Assembly: GCA_008704415.1 (NCBI GenBank)
Contig: VXIS01000095.1
Coordinates: 62,001 to 126,000 of the forward strand
From: Sphaerosporella brunnea
Lineage: Eukaryota; Ascomycota; Pezizomycetes; Pezizales; Pyronemataceae
Reading direction: 5' to 3'
Length of the DNA stretch: 64,000 bases
Below the pieces are notes generated by a model. That model was not told where the DNA came from, ran no database searches, and saw nothing but the letters and a program-made list of their open reading frames with translations. A program made the translations under genes and the position numbers. The first letter of the stretch is position 1, and every line of letters starts with the position of its first letter. Below, piece after piece: positions 41,471-53,500 of the stretch.

Positions 41471-42918
41471 ATGCCCTACATGAGTGCCTCGATCCAATTT
41501 CTTGTTAGTTATCCCCATTCCTCTCTTGCTTCTGGCACCAGTATTTCTCCTGTTTCCTCCTTTTCCTTGCCGTCTGACGAGCCGCCCTCTCTGTCCCCAA
41601 TTGCTGCCCCGGAGTCTTGGTCGAGGACGTTGTTATGGGCACTTCATTCGGCCGTTGGTGGTGTCACTGTACCCCCGACGCCACCTTCGGAATGCAACCT
41701 TGACTTGGGGTCAACTCTGGAAGCCAATTGCTTACATGCCTCTGTTCGGATTCTTCAGGATTGCCGGCTGAGCCTGATACATATACCACTGCACCTTTAT
41801 CCGCACTTCGTCAGAGCAATATTATCGCTCATCCTTCCAGAATCTTTGGAAAAAAACGACGGAAGTTCAGAAGATGCATCAATTGCGCCAGATGAAGACG
41901 ATTACTCCTCCTCTGAATCATCGATAGCCACGGATTTTGTCAACATATCCGTGACGCCAGTGGAGTGCTCAATCGTTTGCTCTAAGGAGGCAGCAACCAA
42001 GTACTTTCTCCCGATTATCAATTCGCTCGATCATTCCTTGCGAGGAAGTGTTTCGATATCGACAGATGAGTTTGTGGCGATTCAGGTTGATGGGGAGGGA
42101 TTGGATGCGGGGCAGAGAGTATTGAATCTTACCAGCCCACTTGCGTTGGCAAGAGTGTGAGTTTTTAGTGCCATTATTGGTCTCGCCAAGTCTGACCGGA
42201 GGACAGTCCGATTTTCTTTATCAGCACATATTTCTCGGACTACATCCTTGTTCCAGCGAAAAGCCGGAACAGCGTCACCAAAGCTTTGCAGCAGAGGGGC
42301 TTTGTTTTTGAGAAGTACTCGGACTCGTTCGTGACGACGACCAGTCACCACCGCCATTCCTCATCCGCGTCTTCAATCGGGTCTCAAGCGTCGCCCCCAA
42401 CGACTCTAGCCGATTTAGAGCAGCATACATTCGATACTCTGCGGGCGCAAAATGTCGTTCCGCAGGTCAATGGGGACACGAAACTCATTTTATGCGCCGC
42501 CAGAAGGTCCGGCAGAAGAGGAAGCAGTGATGATGGAAGCTTAAAACTTGGGCTCGTCAGATGTCTGGTCTCCCAGCCTCAATTCATGAGCGTCACCTTG
42601 ACGGACACGGAGCCAGCATCGTTACTCCTGCAAAAGGATATGCTCTCCATGTTTGACGCGGATGCAGACATGTTGTTAGGAAGCAAGGAGGACGTTCTCA
42701 TTCCGATCATCCTGGACTTGCGCGGCTTGCCGATCGAGTCCACCGGTATTGTTTGTGGCGTGGCTGGTAGATTGGTGGGCGGTACGAACGGTACGAAGGG
42801 AGGATATGTCAATGGAAATGGGGCCGTCGAAATGAGTTATCTCAGCACGGCGAGGGCTGGAACCGTGATGGTGGCAGAGAACGATATATCCAGGGCTGTC
42901 GCTGCTCTGAACATGTAG
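41471..42918 (+). CDS. GATS/CASTOR-like ACT-domain protein (374 aa)
   Basis: Exons 41471-41503, 41759-42156 and 42225-42918 sum to 375 codons. The spliced N-terminus SIQFL-DCRLSLIHIPLHLYP resembles the start of GATS-like ACT proteins. Intron 1 (255 nt, GTTAGT...TTCAG) is a multiple of three and stop-free, so retention would add 85 residues. After intron 2 the frame gives ALARVTYFSDYILVP and VTKALQQRGFVFEKYS. The C-terminal ACT-like part includes CLVSQPQFMSVTLTDTEPAS, ESTGIVCGVAGRLV and YLSTARAGTVMVAENDI. In animals CASTOR proteins sense arginine for TORC1; whether the fungal relatives do so is unknown. Translation could also start at the second ATG (41480). Confidence 0.65.
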
Positions 42919-43372
42919 AAGTTGGTTTTTTCTAAGCTTTCCTTGCTTGGTTGGGTGGTTCTTTCCCTAGGAGTTTGTGAACAGCGGGTTTTGGAAAAGC
43001 ACCATCTACGTCTTTCTGGTTTATGTACATTCTATATCTCTCTCATATTTGGTTTCTTTACTTCTTTCTACAATGTATCGGTGTTTCTGAAGTGTATTGG
43101 AGAAGCGCTGTCAGCGCCACGAGGTAGCATTCTTCCACCATATCTCCAGACATGTTTTCTGGTTAATGTTTCTTGGGCCGGGTGGAGACAGAACTCTTCT
43201 TTGTCACATCATACATTTTTCATGATAGTTAATATATTCGGGGTTCATAGGATCATTTGACTAGCGTGCTTTGTTTGTGCTGGCGAACCGACATCATCGC
43301 CTCGCCTCCATTCAACACCAACCCCCAGACTCAACACCTGCGCACCCCACCGACCTTTCCCCATCTTTTTCC
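42919..43372. other. Short intergenic, likely UTRs
   Basis: T-rich 3' region of the ACT-domain gene followed by the leader of the CID gene. No separate gene seen. Confidence 0.5.
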
Positions 43373-45144
43373 ATGACGAGCTCCCACCAAATCGCGATAG
43401 CAAAAGCGTCGCTTGCAGCATGTCTTCTCCGCGCCGATCCTGTTCCAATATCACGCGACGAGATCTCCAATTTCCACAACCTCCTCGAGAAGGCCCTCAC
43501 CGTCTGCTCGCCGGCAAACATTCAGGTTGACCACACACACGCCTTCAGTCCTCCTCTACATGTGCCTATGACGGAGACGATATGATTCTACACTTTTTGT
43601 CCCGTCAAAAAGCTTTCTCTTTTTTTCTGCCCACCATCATTATTATATCCGAACACGTCGACTAATCCGTGCGTTCACGCCCTCGAATACAGAACTGCAA
43701 ACGATGGATCTTGAATAACATGGCCACGCCAGGGCGGATCGCGGGCTTGGCGAAATACCTGGCCGCGTTGTCACCTGGCCTAGCGGATTCCACCACTCCT
43801 TCCGGAAAGAAGTCGAGCGCGAGGAGGAAACGGGTACATATTCTCTACTTGATCAACGACGTGCTTCACCAGACAAAATACCTTCTATGGGATAATGGCG
43901 CCTTTGCGGAGGGCATCAGACCCGCACTACCCGGACTGTTCGCAACTGCAATGTACCCAAAGGCGGTGAAACAACTTGCAAAGCTGGAACGGTTGCTGGC
44001 CATTTGGGATTCGAAGCAATACTATCCTCACGTATTTATTGAGGAGCTCAGGACGGCGATCAAAGATGCTGCCGCCGCCAAGGATTCAGCAGCTGGAGAA
44101 GCCGGCACTCGTACGAAACAGAAAGTGCAGCTCCTACCACCATTTCACGGCGACCCTTCAATTCCGTTTTATGACCTTCCCGCTGGTAATTTGTTGCCGC
44201 TCATCACGCCCAACTCGACTGCACCTATCAACAGCAGACTCGTCAAGCCGGTGCAGTTTGCCTCGATTACGCCGGAACCGAAGCTCGTAGCTGCAGTGCA
44301 GGATTTTCTGACCTCGGTGGACATGATGTTTGCGGGACAAGATGCAGGCGAGGAACCAGATTCGGTGGGGGGATTCGGTGGGATAGACGGAGAAGGATAC
44401 TACGGCTGGAGCCGGGCGTTTTGCGAGCAGATGCGCCAGAAGAAGAAGGCCGCTGCCGAGAAGGACCGGGGAAGACGGGGCTCGCGAGATCGGGGAAGAG
44501 AAAGCCGAGGCCGGGACAGCGAGAGAAGAAAATCCTATTCAAGCGACTATTCCTCTCGGTCGCGGTCTTCATCCCGCCCAAGATCCCGCCACGAGCGTGA
44601 TAGACGAAGCTCATCGACCGACTCTCGCCCGCGAAGATCGCGACGTGACCGCTCCGCCAGCCGCTCGCCGAGAAGATCTGCTTCCCCACCGTATCGCGGG
44701 TTTGCAGACACAAACCCCGATGCTGCGTTACCGAAGCAAGCCCTACAACAGCAACAACAGTGGATGCCTCCGCAGCAGCCGCAAATGTATGGCTTCCAGC
44801 CACAGTTTCCGCAGGGTTGGGTACCGCCACCGCCGCTGCCGCCCCCCGGGTTCCAGGTTCCTCCACAGATGCAGCAGAACTTCCAGCTATTCATGCAGGG
44901 AATGCAGCAGATGCCCGGGATGCCCGGGATGCCGAACATGCAGAATATCCAGCAGGCGATGCAGCAGGTGGCAGCGTATTCGCAATGGCAGCAGCAACAG
45001 CAATGGATGCAACAGCAGCAGCCGCCACCACAGCAGCAGCAACAACAGCAACAACCACCGAATCCTGGCGGTGACGAGGGATATGAAGATTACAGGTCCA
45101 TTAAGGGACGACAGATTGGGGCGAAGAGGGGATGGAAGACTTAG
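43373..45144 (+). CDS. CID (RPR)-domain SR-like protein, CHERP/SCAF type (534 aa)
   Basis: Exons 43373-43525 and 43693-45144 (intron GTTGAC...TACAG) sum to 535 codons. The N-terminal 150 residues resemble a CID/RPR domain: CKRWILNNMATPGRIAGLAKYL, VHILYLINDVLHQTKYLLW, and a helix LAIWDSKQYYPHVFIEELR. CIDs bind the phosphorylated C-terminal domain of RNA polymerase II. A central region with QFASITPEPKLVAAVQDFL leads to an Arg/Ser-rich segment (RSRSSSRPRSRHERDRRSSS), then a Pro/Gln/Met-rich tail with polyglutamine runs. The layout is closest to CHERP/SR140-like splicing-associated factors, but no G-patch or SURP is seen. Probably nuclear, acting in co-transcriptional RNA processing. The CAG-rich tail makes the antisense and alternative frames look open. 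Confidence 0.8.
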
Positions 45145-46062
45145 ATGTATTGTGGTTTCATTTTCTGCGTTTTGTGGACTTGAAGAATTATTTTTCGTGT
45201 TGGGTTGTGTTGCAATAGCGGCTGTTTCAATTGCATCTCCTTTCTGAATATGGCGAAGACGCAGCGACCCGTCTGCAAGCCACTGCTACGTATCTTTCTC
45301 ACCATAGATCGTGCGTATCGGATGAAGGACGGGCCAGACCAGTGCAAGCCACAAAAATGGATCTAGCGTGAGGTGACGATAAGGAAAAGCTACTCTAGTT
45401 ACTTCCTTTTTGCGTACTCCGACGGGACGTGGGGGTTGCGTGGGGCTAAGGACTAACCGGGCTGGACTGCGAGTTAACCTCTATCCCGCTCTACTCCCGT
45501 GTATATTATCTTCGTGGGTACGCGTCAAATGGACAGCTTCGAAACTCCGCCCTCGGAGCAATGAACATGGTCCGTCACGTACGTCGGAGTCTCGAATAGA
45601 GAAGGTCCCACATGATCGGCAGAGAGAGCACGTGGAGATGGATAGAATATGATAGCGGTCGGTAGTTGCAGGAAGTATGTATTTACTATAGTATAGTATA
45701 TACGTATTCTGCAGAACTCATCTGCAGTGTGTTTGTGTTTTCAGATCTCACGGGAAACCGTCGATCGGTGGAGGTACAATTTAAGCATAAGCATCAATTG
45801 CAATTTCGCCGGGGGGGGGGGGCGAGTGATATTGTCTGATCCAACGCTTGAAGGATGGAATTGCCGGGGTGGACTTAGGCTGCTGCTGGAAAGTGCAAAT
45901 ACTCTAGAGTACTCGTACATGATCGACGGCGCATGCGGACACAACGGGGAGGGTCTTATCACCCGCAGAGCCATATTCTAACTTGCGGCTGGAGATGTAA
46001 CTTCTTCTGGTGGTGCTCAACGGAATTTTTATGGGTGTGTCTAGCACCACTCGTTTTTTCTA
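45145..46062. other. Intergenic, no gene seen
   Basis: Contains the 3' region of the CID gene, a short TATAGTATAGTATATA run near 45,690 and a G-tract near 45,811-45,822. No recognisable coding sequence. Confidence 0.5.
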
Positions 46063-46487
46063 CTCTGGAGGCCGAGCGCCAAGTTCGGGATTTTCTGATT
46101 GGCCCGCACAGCAAAAAACCGCGGAAATAAAAACTCGGCCGTCAAAATTCATCGTAAACTAGAAGCTGCCACTTGTAGTCAAATCCATGGCAAAAAACGC
46201 GATCCAGCACGTCCCGGAGGGGTAGCTGGGTGGGGGAGTGAGAGGCTGATGTGTGGCGTTGTGTGGCGACGCTGGATATTCAGCATCACCGTTTCAACTC
46301 TCTCAACATCACCACAGCTCAGCAAGCCGTCGAAGACGGGCTATAGAGCGTTTTTTGCGACGAATTTGACCACAAGTGGGAGCTTCCAATTTACGATGAA
46401 TTTTGACGGCCGAGTTTTTATTTTTTCGGTTTTTTGTTGTGCGGGCCAATCAGAAAATCCCGAACTTGGCGCTCGGCCACCAGAGTA
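46061..46487. mobile_element. 423-bp MITE with ~145-bp TIRs
   Basis: 46063-46485 is a long imperfect palindrome. Both ends read CTCTGG(A/T)GGCCGAGCGCC and remain about 90 percent alike for roughly 145 bp. TA flanks both sides (46061-46062 and 46486-46487). The centre of about 130 bp is unique. No coding capacity. The TA duplication and long TIRs suggest a Tc1/mariner- or pogo-mobilised MITE. Its TIR is unlike those of elements E and F. Confidence 0.8.
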
Positions 46488-46739
46488 GTAGTTAAAAGAT
46501 AAACCCCCCCCAGGAATTATATTGGCTACAGAAGTCCATGCTAGCTGTACGGGCGGCTGCGACCAACACCAAAATAGATAACGCACAAATTTCGGTGGTA
46601 ACCATACCTGAAAGTACCGGCTGGATACGGGAATGCTAGGCGAGGGGTGTTGAAGTTTTTTTTTTTTAAAAGGCATACCGTCAGGACAGCACGGTAGAGT
46701 ATTGTGAGTACCTACCTTGGGCCTCCTCTCCTGTGTACA

Positions 46740-47254
46740 TACAGCGTGCAGGAACCCTTCCAACATACACCTCTAAACCCTCTCAAGTTCTCCGTCGATA
46801 AGCTCCAGACCATTTCGCAAATATGCGTTCCGTGTTCTCTAGATATGTACCCAGAGTCGTAATGATTACTTCCGTGATCATCGACATAGACATGGGGGGC
46901 GGACTTCTTTCCCTTACCCACAGAGACCGTGATGTTGAAATTGCGGATAGTCCTCTCGCTTTCGGGTTTCCTGTAGGGCGTCGTCAGTAAAGACTCGAAA
47001 GACGAAGAAAAACAACACATACGTCACTTCCACCGACGAGATTCCATTATTGACGATTCCGGGGAGATCACGGATGCATTCATGGATGAGGCGGCTTTCG
47101 ATAGTTTCTTTCCGCTCCTTGTTGGGAATGAAAATCCGAGCTTCTCTTTGGGTGAGACCCCAGCGGCGGCGGTTGTTTGCAGACCTTTGCCTTTGCGAAT
47201 AAGTAGTTTCCGCATATGTAACAACAGGTCACTCGGTTTGAGTCCCCTGATCAT
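46740..47254 (-). CDS. Hypothetical protein fragment, two exons
   Basis: The reading GLTQREARIFIPNKERKETI, then HECIRDLPGIVNNGISSVEV, joins across a GTATGT...CTACAG intron (about 46,971-47,031) to KPESERTIRNFNITVSVGKG and HVYVDDHGSNHYDSGYI. Composition and splice sites look genuine. No start codon can be fixed, and I do not recognise the family. Confidence 0.35.
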
Positions 47255-49645
47255 TGCAAATCCATCGTTGGCGCATTGAACACCGTGGGTGGGGATCCTC
47301 TGATCGTTGGATTACAAAGTACGGCGGTTGTTCATTATATGTGTAATTTATACAACAGGCACAGATAAACAGTGCCTCACTATCCAGCACTCGGTCTACG
47401 CCCACACTATGTCAGGACGCATATTCCGTGCAAATGTGTTGCCTTGTTGCTGTTTGCAATGGATTTTTGAATCCCCTGGTCGTGCAAATGTATTGTAACG
47501 TCGCGTCAATTTTGGCAGGATACTGTCAGGTAGAGTAGATCGTGAGACTATTAGTATGGTGCCGGTGATACCAAATTTAAGTGAAGTTGAACACCTGATA
47601 GGGTTAGTGCAAATTCTGAGATATTTTGAAAAGGTAGAAAGTATTCTTCCCGCCCACAGAGATATATGGGACAGCGGCATCCGCAGAAAAGACATACCGG
47701 AGCCATACAAAGGTTACTGGAAAGGCTGCGACTGGGACCGTTGCTGGAGGGTTGTTTACAGGTTGCGTGGCTTATTAAGCGAAGCTCTAAGCCCCATTAG
47801 GTGTTCACCTTCGCTTGTATTTGGTATCACCTTTAGGCTTCCGGTACCATACTAAAAAGTAGGGAGGCGATATTGTGGTTTGGACGATCGTCATGATGGC
47901 AGTGACAACATGGCGATCCTGATGGAGGTGGAGCCTGGCGGGTACTATCGCCGCGGCGGGGTCGGATGCCCGCCGTGCGGCGAGCGAGGCTGCGGAAGCA
48001 AGACAAATAACTTGAAATAAGCCTTTCAAAATATAACTTAAGCGACAGGGATGCCGGACACACCATGCACTTTGACACGTGATCTGGAAAAAGAAATTAT
48101 AGTTTATGTTGCTGAGCCGTCGAGGAACAATGTAAGGTGCAAAATAACGTCCTGGGATGGAAGGAAATGGGCACATAGTAGCTGACTGCAAGTGAGGGGG
48201 CTGTGAGGTGGCCGGAGGGTGGCCAGAGAGGTACTGGTCCTACTAGAGCTTCTGATAGCTAAGGTGTATGCAAACTCTCTTCTAAGGGCTTTCCGTTGTG
48301 AGAACTTTGTCTTGAGGGCTCTACCAGATACTAAGCAGCCTGGATGGTGAATACAAAGTGATTCCTTCAGCGTTGAGGGTAATATGAAATTCCGCAGGAG
48401 GTGCAAAGCCCGCCTCGACGCTGGTCAATGACTTTGACCCGGCCTGCTTTCTCACAGTCCAAAACTGTATCTGTGACCCCTCCTACCATATTTAGCTTAT
48501 ATAGGAGGTCGCTGTGGGGTCAATAAGAACCGTGGGGTCCATAATTGAGTATAGGTTGAAACAACACTCGTACACATTTGGTTCGCAGCGATCATCCCTC
48601 CCGGCTGCATATCACTGTCCAAAATTTAATATTGTATCGTAGGATGTTTTCTGACTGCCTTCATTCAACATTGCCTGCCGTTCTGTTGCTCGACATGACT
48701 GGCCCTAGGAGGTCCGCAAGAAGGACCTCGTTTCAGGTCGTGCGTCTTTCCTAAGGCTCTACCAGTTTGTAGTATTTCTCCTTGACACGTTTTAAGAATT
48801 TTTGACTGGGTATAATGTAGCACCGCAATGGTGTTTTCCTCGAGGGGCATAAGGTCACGCAATTGAGAACATCCCACACCAAGTTTGTTGACGCATATAT
48901 ACCCCAAAGTTATTACCCATGACAAGATACCTAGAAGCATTGATCGGTCTCCAAATTCTTGGTAGTCATCGAGGCCGTGTGCGCCGATTGGAGCACTTGC
49001 CTCTATCTCTAGCACTCAGAACTGAATTTAAACATGCAGAAAATATTCTCTATATCATTGCAATCATTCCACAACTTGTTCTGTGCGTTCTTTCACTGTG
49101 GTTGTGGAGATATGGCCTTTTCGGGTGCTGCTGCCGAGTGTCCGGTAACATGCCATGTCCGGTTAAATAATGGTTTTTGCTCACTAACCATCACCCACCC
49201 TTATAGCGGCGACATATTTTGGCTTAAAGAGCATTATGTCGACGTCTGGGGGGCCTCGATAGGTGGTTTATTCCACGAGGACAGGATTCGGGTTTTCTTT
49301 GTCCTGCATAGGCCTTGTTAGGCCTCGATCAGTGTATGAATTAAATAAATAAATAAATAAATAAGCATTATGTCGACAGTTTTGTACATACTTCTTGATT
49401 ACTCTACTGCGGTTGTTTTTAGTAACCTAGTGGGGTGAGATTCCGTGCAACGGAAACAAAACCCCTTGCAACAACTACGTCACGATTCTTCAACATGTCA
49501 TGACATCACAAAGGGGGACCTCAACGAGAAGTCCAACTCACCCACAAAAACCCCCTCCCCCATCACCTCACCCCTCAATCCTCCCAAACAAACCACTCCC
49601 AAACAAACCACTCAACAAGACCACAGAAAAAAAAAAAAAAACACC
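47255..49645. other. Long intergenic stretch
   Basis: No recognisable gene. A plus frame at 47,556-47,855 (LIGLVQILRYFEKVES, GYWKGCDWDRCWRVVY) is coding-like but unassigned. A (TAAA)n run lies near 49,342-49,363. The last 200 bp before 49,646 are A/C-rich with a long A tract, probably the leader of pmp3. Confidence 0.45.
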
Positions 49646-50043
49646 ATGGGTTTCTGCTCCGCCTTCTTCCTAATCCTCATCACTATCCTGGTAAGTCTCT
49701 TATCCTCTTGCCGGCGGCGGCGGCACACACTAACAGCTTCAGTTCCCGCCAATTGGTGTATTCTGCGTGGCGGGCTGTGGCCCAGACCTGCTCATCAACA
49801 TCCTGCTGACGATCCTGGGCTATGTATGTGTTCTTTCTTTCGGGAGTACCTGAGAAAACCCATCGTATGAGAAACTGACAACAAAACCAGCTACCCGGCC
49901 ACATCCATGCCTTCTACCTAATATGGGTATACTACGAACGCAAGCACGATAGGCGTGCCGGAATAATTCACGCGCAGCGTGCTCCCGGGATCTTTTCTGA
50001 GCGTGTGCAAGGCACTGGAACGACGTATGGCACCGTGCCTTGA
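49646..50043 (+). CDS. pmp3: Pmp3-type plasma membrane proteolipid (92 aa)
   Basis: Small hydrophobic protein of the Pmp3/UPF0057 family, which affects plasma-membrane potential and salt tolerance in yeast. Exons 49646-49690, 49743-49823 and 49891-50043 (introns 52 and 67 nt) sum to 93 codons. The first membrane segment is MGFCSAFFLILITIL then FPPIGVFCVAGCGPDL. The second is LINILLTILGYLPGHIHAFYL followed by IWVYYERK, the family signature. The C-terminal tail of about 35 residues (GIIHAQRAPGIFSERVQG) is longer than in yeast Pmp3 (55 aa) but is common in filamentous fungi. Confidence 0.93.
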
Positions 50044-50571
50044 TTATAGTTAGAGCTTAGTAGTGGGAGGTGAGGAAAGGAAGGTTGTTAGCTGTGTGTC
50101 TTTGATTCCCTTACCGCATAATTCCATGCCATTTCTTCGAAAGGACGATCTTGATTAATTTATACAACATCACTCCTATGAGTAGCAAAACGTGAACCAA
50201 CTGCATTCCCACCGCCAGCCGCCAATCAGAAAGAGTCAGCTACAACGACCAGAAACCCATGAATCCAAGAGTAAAGTAAAAAAACAATCACCCATACTCC
50301 AACAGTTCATAGTGGTACACAGATAGAACTCTCGGTGACGCAAATCCTCATTATCGCAAAATCCACCCTTGCCAGTCATCATACATTTCCCAAAGAGCGA
50401 AACAATATACACGTTTCGAAGAAGAGCAGAAGCTCAAACAAAACCATTCAGCATATACACACGTGACGCATTCTCCGATCCGATGAATTCAGTCTCCAAA
50501 ATCCATCCCTATCGCCTTCCATATGGGGGCCACAGATGAAGGCCAGGACCGTACTACTAGCCCTAGACTTC
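50044..50571. other. Intergenic between convergent pmp3 and xrn1
   Basis: Likely 3' untranslated regions of both genes; no separate gene seen. Confidence 0.5.
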
Positions 50572-53500
50572 CTACGGTCCCGCAGGAGAGGAAACCGCAG
50601 CAGGACCACCCTCAACACCAGGCGACGATCCACCCCCTCTTCCACGGGGCGAACCTCTTCCACCTCTGCCATTACGCCCACCCCTTCCACCACGGCCGCC
50701 TCGCTGGTTCAAAATAGCCGGTGGGGGAACGTTCTGATACTGTTGGATATTATACACCACGACCTGCTGTTGCTGACCGTACTGTGTCAGTGGCTGATGA
50801 GGCTGTCGAGTTGGTTGAAACACGACGCCTGGAACACCGTCACGGCCCCTTTGCAGAATTGTTGGGGCACCACGTGGTCCTCCTCCACGTAGACTCATGA
50901 CCTGCATACCTCGAGGCGCAAACCCGCCCCTGACAGGACCAGAAGGAGACTGCTGAGGTTGTTGTTGATGATTCTGGAGCTGGTTCTCGGAGCCGCCGCG
51001 TCCGCGACCTCCTCCACGACTGCCGCGGAAGTGTTGCTGTTGTAGTTGAGGAGATGGCGATGGGGCATTGGAGACATTGCCCATAGCAGCGTTCGAATAA
51101 CTGCTTGTCAGCGGCGCCGGCATCGGTGCCGGCTTAAAGCCGGTGTTCGTGTTGCTTGCCTTGGAAGCGGCAATGAGCTGGCGTGAGGTGAGGTTGAGGA
51201 CCGAGGACACTGGAACCGTCATTCCCCGGAATGGGGAGCATCTGTTTCCAAGTGTCGTTCCACTCATGAAGGTGACGTCCCAGACAACGTCAAGCAAGGT
51301 GACTCTAGCTGTCCGAGTGAGTCCGATCACCGTTCCGCGAGATGCTATAGGCACTTTTCCAGAATCCTGGACATAGACAACTCGATCCCCGAGAGAGAAG
51401 CGCTGATCAGCGAGGCGATGCTCTGCATCTAGAGGCTTGAGGAGCGCATTGCGCGGGACATTATTCACACGCTTTGGCTTCGGCGCACCATGTTCATACT
51501 TGTCCATAGCTTCCTCGATCTGCTTCACCACATCTCCATCGAGTTGCTGGGCCTCCAAAGGGACCTTCTCGAAACCCTTGCTGTCGATACTCTTCAGCCA
51601 GTCCCTGATTTCATCGATCTTCTGCTTGCTCTCGCTAGGATCGAAGAAATCGGTGTCATGATAGAGATCGCCATGCGGGTTCCTCATGATTCCTTTGAAG
51701 AATTGAGGGAACTTTTGCATATACTCCTTGATGAGATCAACAGCTTTGGTGGAAAACTCCCAGCCGCCCTCACTCTTGCGGGAATAGCCCAAAACTTTGA
51801 GCTTCTTCGCTTCGAACTTGAGATTGAGTCCCAAGTTGAAACGTGTCTCATCAACAAGCACCTGGAAACTTGACGTGATTTTACTCAACGCAAGCGGGTT
51901 GAGGCCTAGCTGCCGAGCCAAGCGGTAGGAAGCGACGTAAGTAGTGGCTCTCTCGGCCTGTTGAATGAACTCCTTCGCGAAATCGGGTTCTTTCGATCCC
52001 TTCTCATTGGTTAGTTGACTTAGTTTACCAGAGATAGTACTGATCGTTTACCATCGTGGCAATCCAGACACTAACGCGGTCGTTGTTATGCTCAATCACC
52101 TCCAAAGGTCTTCCGTAGTTGAACTCCCCCAGGAAGAATGCCCTTGCCCCTTCAGGGTACTCTTCTTCGATGGGCATAGGCGCTCTCTCCAAAAACCTCT
52201 GGTCTTCGCTGACTACGTTCCACACAATAGTTTGCGCAGCGTAATCAGTTTCCACGCCAGAGATTTTGTCGTACTCCTTGACGATAGCGCCATCGTCCAT
52301 TTTGCGCATGCCTTTCAACATGTCCACGTGGAATAGAACTTCGACAGGACCGGTAACGACACCCATCCGCTTAGAATAGTGGTGTTCTATCTTCTCCGCT
52401 TTCCGTTTCCAATTGGATAGTTCGGCAGGGCTGTGCGGGACGGGTATGACATGGCCCTGGTCCGAGCGCACATACCTGAACATCTCATCCGAAACTGCAG
52501 TGACCTTCGCCTCCTGCAGGAAAGGATATCCTATTTAAAGGTGAGCACCAACCTGCCTTCTGGAAAGATTTGCTCACCAACAAAAGCCCTCTGACCGATC
52601 TTCTCTTTGGCAGCCTCCACCTTTCCACCTTCGAAGGCATTGGATAAGGTCAACACCATACTCTCATTTCGGCTATCCTGTTGGAAAACGTTGACTCCAT
52701 GGAAACCGAGCTGAGCTGTGTGGCTCAAAGTGTTTAGACTGGGGAATCCTGCCAAAGCATTTGCTCCCAGTTGAACGCCTTCGCAGAGACCAACAATGAT
52801 CTCCAATCCATCAAGCGTAGGCAGCTCGTAGACATTCAGGTTGCAATGGCAGTGAACTATGTCCGGGAAGACACCCGGGAGACTGGTTTGGTACAAATAA
52901 TCCAGCTCTGGGTCGTATGTGAACTTCAGAGTGACGCCGAATTCGTTGCGCATCCTTTGCTCGGGAGTGAGGTGATGCTCCCGCGACTTCATGGCTTTCA
53001 ATAAGCGGGCCTCCTCGATGAACGGGATTTTTACTACAGCCTCCCACTCCATCTTCTTACCATTCATGTCAAGTTCGAAATCTCTAGGGTAAAAGTCAAT
53101 GATAGGCGAGTCCACTGAAGTCATAAGATCGTGGTATGCTTCTGGGACAATCTTCTTGCTTCGATCAGGCAATACACCCATCAGTTGTTCGAACGGCCTG
53201 AAAGGCTGTCCCAGCTTGAAATTCAGGTTGGCTCCAAGACCCTTTACGATGTCTGAAAATGTCAGCAAAATATGGAACAAGCGCATGTGCTGATGCTTAC
53301 CAGAGATCCTGGGAGCGTAATGATACCTGTAGAACCACGGCCAGGAAACGACTCCTCTATAGTAATAATAGAGAACCCATTGTAGACCCTCCACGTAGTT
53401 CTCCGCCAATTCCTTCATCTGCGCATCATCGTCTAGACCAAATCCGAACCGTGACTGGTAGTACTCGTTCTTCCATGAAATGAATCGTTGATCATATCTC

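Noticed and set aside
44267..44939. Minus-strand frames rich in Cys/Gly or Ala/Val over the CID gene
   Set aside because: Antisense readings of CAG/CCG-rich low-complexity codons.
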